From positions 1 through 12,896 of the forward strand of contig CAYNDV010000131.1 in the NCBI GenBank assembly GCA_964396055.1: DNA of 12,896 bases. Reading direction: 5' to 3'. Under the pieces are notes generated by a model. That model was given only the letters and a program-made list of their open reading frames with translations. It was not told the origin of the DNA and searched no databases. Each line of letters begins with the position of its first letter. Within the stretch, counting starts at the first letter, position 1. This document shows, one piece after another, positions 1 through 6,379 of this stretch. Position numbers and translations under genes: made by a program. The stretch comes from CAYJPV01 sp964396055 (lineage in GTDB: Bacteria > Acidobacteriota > Vicinamibacteria > Vicinamibacterales > JAKQTR01).

Positions 1-140
1 TTCTCATAGGGTCCGGCGGCTCCGAAACTCATCCCGCCGGCGAACGACTCGCGCCGGACGACGTCCACCCGCACCACCTCGGCCGAGGCGGCCGAGGCGA
101 TCAGTCCTACCATGACGATTGCTGCGCCCGTTCGAATCAT
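1..140 (-). CDS. Secreted alpha/beta-hydrolase-domain protein, N-terminal fragment
   Basis: Only the first 46 codons are in the window; the gene runs off the left edge. Residues 1-20 form a signal peptide with an Arg at position 3, a hydrophobic core, and an AxA-type end (SAASA) before Glu21, so export is predicted. The mature start, with FAGG, SFG and AAGPYE near residues 33-46, resembles the opening of the large secreted 'alpha/beta hydrolase domain' proteins common in Acidobacteria and Actinobacteria. The catalytic region is not visible, so the enzyme class is unproven. Two in-frame ATGs exist, at 146 and 140. A GGAGGG at 152-147 abuts the first but sits 6 nt before the second, so 140 was chosen. 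The gene follows the MBL-fold hydrolase on the same strand after 53 bp and may be co-transcribed with it. Confidence 0.6.
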   Translation of the reverse strand, partial: MIRTGAAIVMVGLIASAASAEVVRVDVVRRESFAGGMSFGAAGPYE

Positions 141-193
141 CGCCATCCCTCCGGCGTGCCACCCGCCACTCCTGCCAGGTTCAGCCCGTCGTC

Positions 194-1117
194 TCAGCGC
201 TCCTGAGCCGGTCCCCGTCGCGTGCCCCAGTATCGCGCGAGCCCCATCCAGCAGTGCTCGAGCGGGACGGCAGCGCGGTACGCGTCGGCCGCGTCTCCTG
301 CGCGCTCGGCGATGCGGGCGGCCACGCCTGCCGTGAAGCGGGCCTCGCTCGAGGACGCGTCGCCGGTGTCGTGCAGATCGCGGCTCACGCGTCCCCAGGC
401 CTCGAGTTCGTCGCGCAGGAGATCCAGGTGCGCCGCCACGTCGGTCTTCAGCCCGAAGTGCGTCACGAACATCCCTGAGGGCTGCGCGGCCGCCAGCCGA
501 TCGAGACTGCCGCGCCACAGGGACAGGTCGATGTCCGGCGGCGGCGTGGGCGGCAGCACGTACGGCGCGGCGCCGATACGAATGCCGGCCACGTCGCCGG
601 TACACGCGACGCCGGTCTGCCGGTCCAGATAGGTCACATGGTGCGAGGCATGTCCCGGCGTATAGGCCACGTCGATGCGGTAGCCGCCGAAGTCGAGCAC
701 CTCACCGCCCTGCAGCACGTGCAACTGCCCGGCCGGCACGGGCGCGAACTCGCCCCACAGCCGGTCCATGTCGGCGCCGTAGAGCCGGGTGGCGCTGGCG
801 AGCAGCTTGCCGGGTTCGGCCATGTGCGGGGCGCCGCGCTGGTGCACGAACACCCGCAGCGACGGGCACTCGCGCGCCAGCGTCCCGCTCACGCCGGCGT
901 GATCGAGGTGGATGTGCGTGAGCAGCAGCGCGGCCACATCCGTCCAGCGAATCCCGGCGGCCTCCAGCGCGGACCGCAACCGGCCGGCGCAGCTGCCGGG
1001 CCCCGGGTCGACCAGCAGCACGCCGTCCGGCGTCTCGATGACCCCGGTGGCGATGACGCCCGGGCGGCCGAGGAAGTGCAGATCGAGGCACCGCATGGAG
1101 GTGTGCAGGACGTCCAT
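194..1117 (-). CDS. Metallo-beta-lactamase-fold hydrolase
   Basis: A 307-residue cytoplasmic protein with no signal peptide. It carries the full zinc-site set of the MBL fold: THIHLDHAG with H68, H70, D72 and H73, TPGH with H156, TGD with D175, and THFG with H220. This supports a dinuclear metal hydrolase. The family includes glyoxalase II, lactonases and many thioesterase-like enzymes; the substrate cannot be read from sequence. The C-terminal ~80 residues are helical and charged, beyond the core fold. Start choice: the ATG at 1117 has no Shine-Dalgarno but lies 7 nt after a TAGTAT element, consistent with a leaderless message. The ATG at 1096 is an alternative that would lose 7 residues. 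It diverges from clpS. Confidence 0.85.
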   Translation of the reverse strand: MDVLHTSMRCLDLHFLGRPGVIATGVIETPDGVLLVDPGPGSCAGRLRSALEAAGIRWTDVAALLLTHIHLDHAGVSGTLARECPSLRVFVHQRGAPHMAEPGKLLASATRLYGADMDRLWGEFAPVPAGQLHVLQGGEVLDFGGYRIDVAYTPGHASHHVTYLDRQTGVACTGDVAGIRIGAAPYVLPPTPPPDIDLSLWRGSLDRLAAAQPSGMFVTHFGLKTDVAAHLDLLRDELEAWGRVSRDLHDTGDASSSEARFTAGVAARIAERAGDAADAYRAAVPLEHCWMGLARYWGTRRGPAQER

Positions 1118-1136
1118 GACGCATATACTATCTGCG
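1118..1136. promoter_or_regulatory. Bidirectional promoter candidate between the MBL gene and clpS
   Basis: Only 19 bp separate the two start codons. TATACT reads rightward at 1124-1129 and TAGTAT reads leftward from 1130 to 1125, so the two -10-like hexamers share five bases. Each ends 7 nt before its own start codon, and no Shine-Dalgarno is seen for either gene. This fits a symmetric promoter producing two leaderless transcripts. No good -35 hexamer is visible on either side; the calls rest on the -10 elements and geometry alone. Confidence 0.5.
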
Positions 1137-1457
1137 ATGGCCGACGATCGACCCAAAACCGGGCGGACGATCCTCGAGAAGACCAGGACGCAGGCGATCG
1201 AGCCCGACCTCTACGCGGTCCTGCTGCTGAACGACGACTACACGACGATGGACTTCGTCGTGCAGGTGCTCGAGAGCGTCTTCAACAAGCAGCCGGCCGA
1301 GGCGTTCCGGATCATGATGCTGGTGCACACCACCGGTCAGGGCCTGTGCGGCACGTATCCCTTCGACGTCGCCGAAACCAAGGTCGCCACGGTGCACGCG
1401 CTGGCGGCCGAACACGGTTACCCGCTGCGAGCCGTCGTCGAGCCCGTCGCGGCCTGA
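1137..1457 (+). CDS. clpS: ATP-dependent Clp protease adaptor ClpS
   Basis: A 106-residue cytoplasmic adaptor that recognises proteins bearing destabilising N-terminal residues and hands them to ClpA for degradation by ClpAP. The family signature is clear: LLNDDYTTMDFVVQVL at residues 30-45 supplies the N-degron pocket (N32, D33, D34, gate-like M38). MLVHTTGQG at 61-69 contains the conserved H64, and DVAETK at 77-82 is typical. The flexible N-terminal extension of about 25 residues, needed in the family to block ClpA substrate engagement, is present. Length is normal. It is followed after 73 bp by clpA, the usual order. The upstream -10 placed 7 nt before ATG suggests a leaderless mRNA. Confidence 0.95.
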   Translation: MADDRPKTGRTILEKTRTQAIEPDLYAVLLLNDDYTTMDFVVQVLESVFNKQPAEAFRIMMLVHTTGQGLCGTYPFDVAETKVATVHALAAEHGYPLRAVVEPVAA

Positions 1458-1499
1458 TCGCTGCGCGCTCAAGGCGTCGCGCGGTGCCGGCCCCGCCTG

Positions 1500-1523
1500 T
1501 ATACTGATCTCATCCGGAAAGGA
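1500..1523 (+). promoter_or_regulatory. -10-like element and ribosome binding site of clpA
   Basis: TATACT at 1500-1505 is a near-consensus -10 lying 25 nt before the GTG start. A purine-rich AAAGGA at 1518-1523 ends 7 nt before GTG 1531 and fixes that start. No convincing -35 is present. The site would let clpA be expressed separately from clpS, in addition to read-through from upstream. Confidence 0.45.
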
Positions 1524-1530
1524 CACGCCT

Positions 1531-3852
1531 GTGTTCAGTTCGTCGGTTGAGATGCTCCTGAATGTGACGTACCGGGAAGCCGTGTCCCGCCGCCACGCCC
1601 ACCTGACGCTCGAGCACCTGCTCTACGTCATGGCCCACGACCTCGAGGGAGAGAAGATCCTCGTGGCGTGCGGCGTCGATCTGCCGCGCCTGCGCCGCGA
1701 GCTCGACACCTTCCTGCGCGAGCGGCTGGAACAGCTGCCGGTGGGGTCGGACAAGGAACCGGAGCAGACCCTGGCGTTCCGCCGCACGCTGCAGGCGGCG
1801 GTGCTCCACGTGCAGAGCGCCGGGCGCGAGGAAGTGCGCGCCGGCGACATCCTCGCGGCGGTGATGCAGCAGACCCGGTCGTTTGCCTCGACCCTGCTGG
1901 CCTCGCACGGCGTGTCGCGCCTGGACATCCTGAACTTCATCTCGCACGGCATCAGCAAGGTGCCCCAGGCGCCCCAGCCGTCCGATCAGCCCGGCCCGGG
2001 GCCCGAGCCGCCCGGAGGCGACGGCGAGGAACCGAACGCCGCCCCCGACCCCCTCGGCTCCTACGCGGTGAACCTCACCGAGCGCGCGCGGGCGGGCAAG
2101 CTCGATCCCCTTGTGGGCCGCGCCACCGAACTCAAGCGGACGATGGAGATCCTCTGCCGCCGGCGCAAGAACAACCCTGTCTTCGTCGGTGACGCGGGCG
2201 TCGGCAAGACCGCGCTCGCCGAGGGCCTGGCCCAGCGCCTGACCGAAGACGATGTGCCGGCCGTGCTGAAGGGCGCCGAGGTGTTCTCGCTCGACACGGC
2301 CGCGCTGCTGGCGGGCACGCGATTCCGCGGTGACTTCGAGGAGCGTTTCAAGGCGGTCATCGCGGCGTTGACGCGCCGGGACCTGCCGATCCTCTTCATC
2401 GACGAGATCCACGCGACGGTGGGGGCCGGCGCCACGACCGGCGGCACCCTCGACCTGGCCACGCTGATCAAGCCGGTGCTCACCTCGGGCGAGTTGCGGA
2501 TCGTGGGTTCCACCACCTTCGAGGAGTACAAGCACATCGAGAAGGACCGGGCGCTCGCGCGGCGGCTGCAGAAGGTCGTCGTGGACGAACCCACCATCGA
2601 CGAAACCGTGCAGATCCTCAAGGGGCTGCGCAGCCGGTACGAGACGCACCACGACGTCCGGTACACCGACGAGGCGCTGGACGTGGCGGCCCGCCTCGCC
2701 AAGCGCCACCTGCGCGACTACCGCCTGCCGGACAGCGCCATCGACATCATCGACGAGGCGGGGGCCCGTACGCGCATGCTGCCGCCGCCCGACGGCGAGT
2801 CGCCGGGCCCGCGGTCGGTCGCCGCCGACGACATCGAGGGCGTGGTGGCCCGCATGGCACGGATTCCCGAGAAACAGGCGAGCGCCTCGGACCGCGAGCG
2901 GCTGCGGACGCTCGAGGAGTCGCTGCAGCGCGTGGTGTTCGGCCAGCAGGAAGCCGTGAAACTGGTGGCCTCGGCGATCAAACGGTCGCGCGCCGGCCTC
3001 GGCCAGCCCGACCGGCCCGCGGGCTGCTTCCTCTTCACCGGGCCCACGGGCGTCGGCAAGACTGAACTGGCGAAGCAGCTGGCCCTGCACCTCGGCAACG
3101 AGTTCATCCGCTTCGACATGTCCGAGTACATGGAGAAGCACGCCGTGGCCCGCCTGATCGGCGCGCCACCCGGCTACGTCGGCTTCGAGCAGGGCGGGCT
3201 GCTGGTGGACGCCGTGCGCACGCACCCGTACGCCGTGGTGCTGATGGACGAGATCGAGAAGGCCCACCCGGACGTCTACAACATCCTGCTGCAGGTCATG
3301 GACCACGCGACGCTCACCGACAACACCGGGCGCAAGGCGGACTTCCGGCAGGCGATCGTAATCCTGACCTCGAACGCCGGGTCGCGGGAGATGAACGCGC
3401 CGGCGATCGGATTCGGCGGGGACGACCGGGGATCGCAGTCGAAGGTCGCCAGGCAGAAGGCGCGGTCCGCCGTCGAGCGCGTGTTCAGCCCGGAGTTCCG
3501 CAACCGGCTCGACGCGATCGTCAACTTCCAGGCGTTGTCGCCGGCGGTGATGGAGACCATCGTCGAGAAGTTCATCTTCCAGCTGGAGGCCCAGCTGCGC
3601 GAACGCCGCGTGGCCATCACCCTCGACGCCGATGCCCGCGCCTGGCTGGCCCGCAAGGGCTACGATCCCCTGTACGGCGCCCGGCCGCTGGCGCGCGTCG
3701 TCCAGACGGAGGTGCGGGATCGGCTGACGGATGAGATCCTGTTCGGGGCCCTGGAACACGGCGGCACCGTGCACATCGGCCTGGCCGGCGAGGGCCTGAC
3801 CTTTGCCTGCGAGGCCACGCCGGCGCCGGCCGCGCCGGAGACCGTCTCCTGA
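1531..3852 (+). CDS. clpA: ATP-dependent Clp protease ATP-binding subunit ClpA
   Basis: A 773-residue AAA+ unfoldase that translocates substrates into the ClpP peptidase. The N domain of paired Clp_N repeats covers about residues 1-140 and is the docking site for ClpS. A Pro/Gly/acidic linker follows at about 143-176. D1 has Walker A GDAGVGKT at 220-227 and Walker B with D291-E292. D2 has Walker A GPTGVGKT at 504-511 and Walker B with D573-E574. An IGF tripeptide at 626-628 matches the ClpP-contacting loop, so this is a protease-linked ClpA rather than a ClpB disaggregase; the long ClpB middle domain is also absent. The start is GTG with a good ribosome site. clpS lies just upstream and grpE follows 41 bp downstream. 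clpP is not in the window. Confidence 0.95.
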   Translation: MFSSSVEMLLNVTYREAVSRRHAHLTLEHLLYVMAHDLEGEKILVACGVDLPRLRRELDTFLRERLEQLPVGSDKEPEQTLAFRRTLQAAVLHVQSAGREEVRAGDILAAVMQQTRSFASTLLASHGVSRLDILNFISHGISKVPQAPQPSDQPGPGPEPPGGDGEEPNAAPDPLGSYAVNLTERARAGKLDPLVGRATELKRTMEILCRRRKNNPVFVGDAGVGKTALAEGLAQRLTEDDVPAVLKGAEVFSLDTAALLAGTRFRGDFEERFKAVIAALTRRDLPILFIDEIHATVGAGATTGGTLDLATLIKPVLTSGELRIVGSTTFEEYKHIEKDRALARRLQKVVVDEPTIDETVQILKGLRSRYETHHDVRYTDEALDVAARLAKRHLRDYRLPDSAIDIIDEAGARTRMLPPPDGESPGPRSVAADDIEGVVARMARIPEKQASASDRERLRTLEESLQRVVFGQQEAVKLVASAIKRSRAGLGQPDRPAGCFLFTGPTGVGKTELAKQLALHLGNEFIRFDMSEYMEKHAVARLIGAPPGYVGFEQGGLLVDAVRTHPYAVVLMDEIEKAHPDVYNILLQVMDHATLTDNTGRKADFRQAIVILTSNAGSREMNAPAIGFGGDDRGSQSKVARQKARSAVERVFSPEFRNRLDAIVNFQALSPAVMETIVEKFIFQLEAQLRERRVAITLDADARAWLARKGYDPLYGARPLARVVQTEVRDRLTDEILFGALEHGGTVHIGLAGEGLTFACEATPAPAAPETVS

Positions 3853-3893
3853 CCGCCGCGGCCTCCCGGCCACCCGCGGCCTGAACGTGGACC

Positions 3894-4544
3894 ATGATCG
3901 AATCGGACCGAGACACCGCCGCGCCTGCGGGTGCCGGCGACACCAGTCACGCCGCGCCGGGTGTTCGCGTCGTCGATCGCCGCTGGTGGGCTCGTGCAGC
4001 CGCCGGCGACACGGCCGAGGACCGTGCGGCGCCCGCCTCCGACAAGCCGTTGTATGTCCAGGAACTGGAACAGCGGCTGGCGGCCAGGGACGAAGAACTG
4101 CGCGAGACCATTGCCCGCTACCGGGACGCGTCGGCCGAGTTCGACGCGATGCGCGCGCGGCTGCGGAAGGACGCGACGCGGGACGCCGAGCGCAGCCGCC
4201 GGCAGGTCCTGGCGGATTTGCTCGACGTGGTGGACAATCTCGATCGTGCCGTGGATGCCGCGCGGGCGGCCGGCACCGCCCCCACCCTGCTCCAGGGCGT
4301 GGAACTCGTGCGTGACCAGTTCCTGGCCAGGCTCGGGGCCCACAACGTGGCACGCTTCGTTTCGCTGCGCCAGAGGTTCGATCCGGCGCGCCACGAGGCG
4401 GCGACCATGGTGCCCGTGGAGGACCCGGCCCAGGACGGCATCGTCGTGGGCATCATCCGTGAAGGCTACGCCATCGGCGACGACGTCCTGCGGCCCGCGA
4501 TCGTGGCCGTCGGGCAGATCGCCAGCGAAGGAGCAACGGCATGA
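3894..4544 (+). CDS. grpE: Divergent GrpE-type nucleotide exchange factor
   Basis: A 216-residue protein related to GrpE, which releases ADP from DnaK. Residues ~52-100 are charged and heptad-like, expected for the long GrpE dimer helices. LADLLDVVDNLDRAV at 106-120 is the family core, and FDPARHEAA at 162-170 followed by EGYAIGDDVLRPAIVAV at 190-206 is the beta-domain signature. It departs from the canonical signature: Ala170 where LIVMTN is usual after HEA, and Ile203 where Lys/Arg/Gln normally precedes Val. The first ~50 residues are unusual, containing VVDRRWWAR at 26-34. dnaK and dnaJ are not adjacent, so this may be a specialised paralogue. It lies 41 bp after clpA, and its stop overlaps the galM start. 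No strong ribosome site is seen before the ATG. Confidence 0.8.
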   Translation: MIESDRDTAAPAGAGDTSHAAPGVRVVDRRWWARAAAGDTAEDRAAPASDKPLYVQELEQRLAARDEELRETIARYRDASAEFDAMRARLRKDATRDAERSRRQVLADLLDVVDNLDRAVDAARAAGTAPTLLQGVELVRDQFLARLGAHNVARFVSLRQRFDPARHEAATMVPVEDPAQDGIVVGIIREGYAIGDDVLRPAIVAVGQIASEGATA

Positions 4545-5689
4545 CGGCAACATCGTGCGTGGCGGGACTGACGCTCGGCCTGGTGCTCGTGGCCGGCGTG
4601 GGTCAGGTGGACGGACAGACCGCGGCCGGCCCCAGGGCGCGCGTGGACAAGGCGAAGTACGGCACGACCCAGGAGGGCGCGGTGATCGACCTGTACACTC
4701 TGACGAACACGAACGGCATGGTGGCCAAGGTGATCACCTACGGCGCCATCCTCACAGAACTGCACGTGCCCGACCGCGCGGGGAAGCTCGCTGACGTGGT
4801 CCTCGGCTTCCCGGCGCTCCCGCAGTACGAAGGCCCCCACCCGTACTTCGGCGCCACCATCGGCCGCGTGGGCAACCGGATCGCCAGGGGCCGGTTCACG
4901 CTCAACGGCAAGGAGTACACGCTCGCCACCAACAACGGGCCGAACCACCTGCACGGCGGCGTCAAGGGGTTCGACAAGCGCGTGTGGAAGGCCCAGACGG
5001 TGCCGGTGACCGGCGGGGCCGCCGTGAAGTTCACCTACGTGAGTCCGGATGGCGAAGAGGGCTACCCGGGCACGCTCACCGCCTCGGTCACCTACACCTT
5101 GACCAACCGGAACGAGCTGAAGCTGGACTACGTGGCCACCACCGACCAGCCGACGCCCGTCAACCTGACGCACCACAGCTACTTCAACCTGGCCGGGGAG
5201 GGCGTGGGGGACATCAAGGGCCACGAACTCACCCTGCTGGCCGACCGGTTCACGCCGGTGGATGGCGGGCTCATCCCGACGGGCGAGATCGCGCCGGTGA
5301 AGGGTACGGTCATGGACTTCACGCGGGCCACGCCGATCGGCGCCCGCATCGAGCAGGTGCCGGGCACGGCGCCGGCCGGGTACGACCACAACTTCGTGTT
5401 GAACAGCGGGGGCGGCGTGCTGGCGCTGGCGGCCACGGTCCGGGAACCGGACAGCGGCCGGATCATGGAGGTGCTCACCACCGAGCCCGGCCTCCAGTTC
5501 TATTCGGGCAACTTCCTGGACGGCACCATCAAGGGCAAGTCCGGCGTGGCCTACCAGAAGCACACCGGGTTCTGCCTCGAGACGCAGCACTTCCCGGATT
5601 CGGTAAACCGGCCGAACTTCCCGCCGACGATCCTGCAGCCGGACAAGACCTACAAGACGTCGACGGTGTATCGGTTCTCGGCGAGATAA
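4541..5689 (+). CDS. galM: Secreted aldose 1-epimerase (galactose mutarotase)
   Basis: A 382-residue enzyme that interconverts alpha and beta anomers of aldoses such as galactose and glucose. Catalytic residues of the GalM family are visible: His138 in NHLHGG (135-140), the acid His212 in LTHHSYFNL (209-217), and the base Glu347 in CLETQHFPD (345-353). Also typical are GRVGNRIA near 110 and YDHNF near 283. A hydrophobic stretch at about 8-20 after MTATS looks like a signal peptide, ending near VDGQ at 23-26. Its n-region lacks Lys or Arg, so it is weak, but periplasmic location is likely. The ATG overlaps the grpE stop in ATGA, with GAAGGAG 7 nt upstream inside grpE, implying translational coupling. 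The sugar function has no obvious link to ClpA or GrpE. A convergent repeat region follows. Confidence 0.93.
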   Translation: MTATSCVAGLTLGLVLVAGVGQVDGQTAAGPRARVDKAKYGTTQEGAVIDLYTLTNTNGMVAKVITYGAILTELHVPDRAGKLADVVLGFPALPQYEGPHPYFGATIGRVGNRIARGRFTLNGKEYTLATNNGPNHLHGGVKGFDKRVWKAQTVPVTGGAAVKFTYVSPDGEEGYPGTLTASVTYTLTNRNELKLDYVATTDQPTPVNLTHHSYFNLAGEGVGDIKGHELTLLADRFTPVDGGLIPTGEIAPVKGTVMDFTRATPIGARIEQVPGTAPAGYDHNFVLNSGGGVLALAATVREPDSGRIMEVLTTEPGLQFYSGNFLDGTIKGKSGVAYQKHTGFCLETQHFPDSVNRPNFPPTILQPDKTYKTSTVYRFSAR

Positions 5690-5693
5690 GGCG

Positions 5694-5779
5694 GTTCACG
5701 GTTCAGAGTTCACGGTTCGCGGTTCACGGTTCAGGGTTCGGAAGGCAAACCCCGCACTGTGAACCCTGAACCGTGAACC
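5694..5779. repeat. GTTCACG heptanucleotide repeats in inverted blocks forming a long hairpin
   Basis: Seven tandem 7-mers (GTTCACG and variants GTTCAGA, GTTCGCG, GTTCAGG, GTTCGGA) run from 5694 to 5742. Three complementary 7-mers (GTGAACC, CTGAACC, GTGAACC) run from 5759 to 5779. Bases 5721-5739 and 5761-5779 are a perfect 19-bp inverted repeat with a 21-nt loop. The block starts 5 bp after the galM stop and lies between convergent genes, so a bidirectional transcription terminator is plausible. There is no T-tract, so Rho-independent termination of the standard type is not proven. Confidence 0.85.
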
Positions 5780-5784
5780 CCTGG

Positions 5785-5854
5785 CCTCCAGCCTCTAGCC
5801 TCTAGCCTCTAGCCTCTAGTCTCTAGCCTCTAGCCTCTAGCCTCTAGCCTCTAG
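5785..5854. repeat. CCTCTAG heptanucleotide tandem array
   Basis: Ten adjacent 7-bp units: CCTCCAG, four CCTCTAG, one TCTCTAG, then four CCTCTAG. Each complete unit contains the palindrome CTAG and therefore TAG on both strands. Because 7 is not a multiple of 3, three successive units put a stop in all six frames. The last unit supplies the TAG stop (5853-5851) of the leftward ferritin-like gene. The same unit recurs at 12847-12896. Confidence 0.95.
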
Positions 5855-6360
5855 AAGGGCGAGAACCCGCTCTCCCCCATCTGATCCTCACGGACCATCT
5901 GGAAGAGGTTCTGCAGCGAGTCGTAGTGCTGCTTTTCCCAGTCCGCGAGGAACTGGTAGAACTCCTTCACTTCCTTGTCCGTGGCCTGCGTGGACGCCGA
6001 GGTGAAGTACTTGATGGCGTTGGTCTCGAGCGTCATGCCGATCGAAAGCACGGCCAGCTCGAACTGCGCCCCAGCCGCCTGCTCCCGGAACCGGCCCGTG
6101 AAGATCTGCGACGCCAGCGCGCGCGCCTCGGGGATGCGCGCATCGAACTGGAACGCCGCCGTCCCCTGCTCGTCGTAGTTCTTCGCCACGGACTTGAGGA
6201 ACGCCTGGTGCTGGACCTCGTCCGACGCCAGCTTGGCGAACAACTCCTGCACCGCCGGTTTCGTGGCGCGTTCGGCGGTCATCGAATAGAACGTGTACCC
6301 GTCGGTTTCGATCTGGTACGCCTTGCCGACGATCTCCAGGATGGCGTCGCGTGTGCTCAT
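5851..6360 (-). CDS. Rubrerythrin-like ferritin-family diiron protein
   Basis: A 169-residue all-helical protein of the ferritin/rubrerythrin superfamily without the C-terminal rubredoxin domain. Likely di-iron ligands sit in a four-helix pattern: Glu18 in IETDGYTFY, Glu48 and His51 in DEVQH, Glu112 in LETNAIKYF, and Glu142 and His145 in WEKQH. Such proteins reduce peroxide or handle iron in anaerobes and microaerophiles; which of these applies here is not visible. It is the last gene of the oxidoreductase operon, 19 bp after the alpha subunit, with a strong AAGGAG 5 nt before ATG. Its position suggests protection of the oxygen-sensitive iron-sulphur enzyme, an inference. The stop codon lies inside the CCTCTAG array, so the last codons border a repeat that could change length. 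Confidence 0.85.
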   Translation of the reverse strand: MSTRDAILEIVGKAYQIETDGYTFYSMTAERATKPAVQELFAKLASDEVQHQAFLKSVAKNYDEQGTAAFQFDARIPEARALASQIFTGRFREQAAGAQFELAVLSIGMTLETNAIKYFTSASTQATDKEVKEFYQFLADWEKQHYDSLQNLFQMVREDQMGESGFSPF

Positions 6361-6379
6361 GACCGCTCCTTCACTCTGA

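Noticed and set aside
141..146. Start of the alpha/beta-hydrolase-domain protein at ATG 146
   Set aside because: The Shine-Dalgarno touches this ATG with no spacer, whereas it is correctly spaced for the ATG at 140.
702..1124. Second minus-strand frame inside the MBL hydrolase gene
   Set aside because: Overlaps the supported hydrolase in another frame, with an Arg/Ala/Gly/Pro-rich product and no domain.
1510..4353. A 947-codon open frame antisense to clpA and grpE
   Set aside because: It is a mirror of strongly coding GC-rich genes. Its product is Arg/Gly/His/Asp-rich with no domain, while the sense strand has complete ClpA and GrpE motifs.
5694..5854. CRISPR array
   Set aside because: The units are 7 bp and directly adjacent with no unique spacers, and no cas genes are present.
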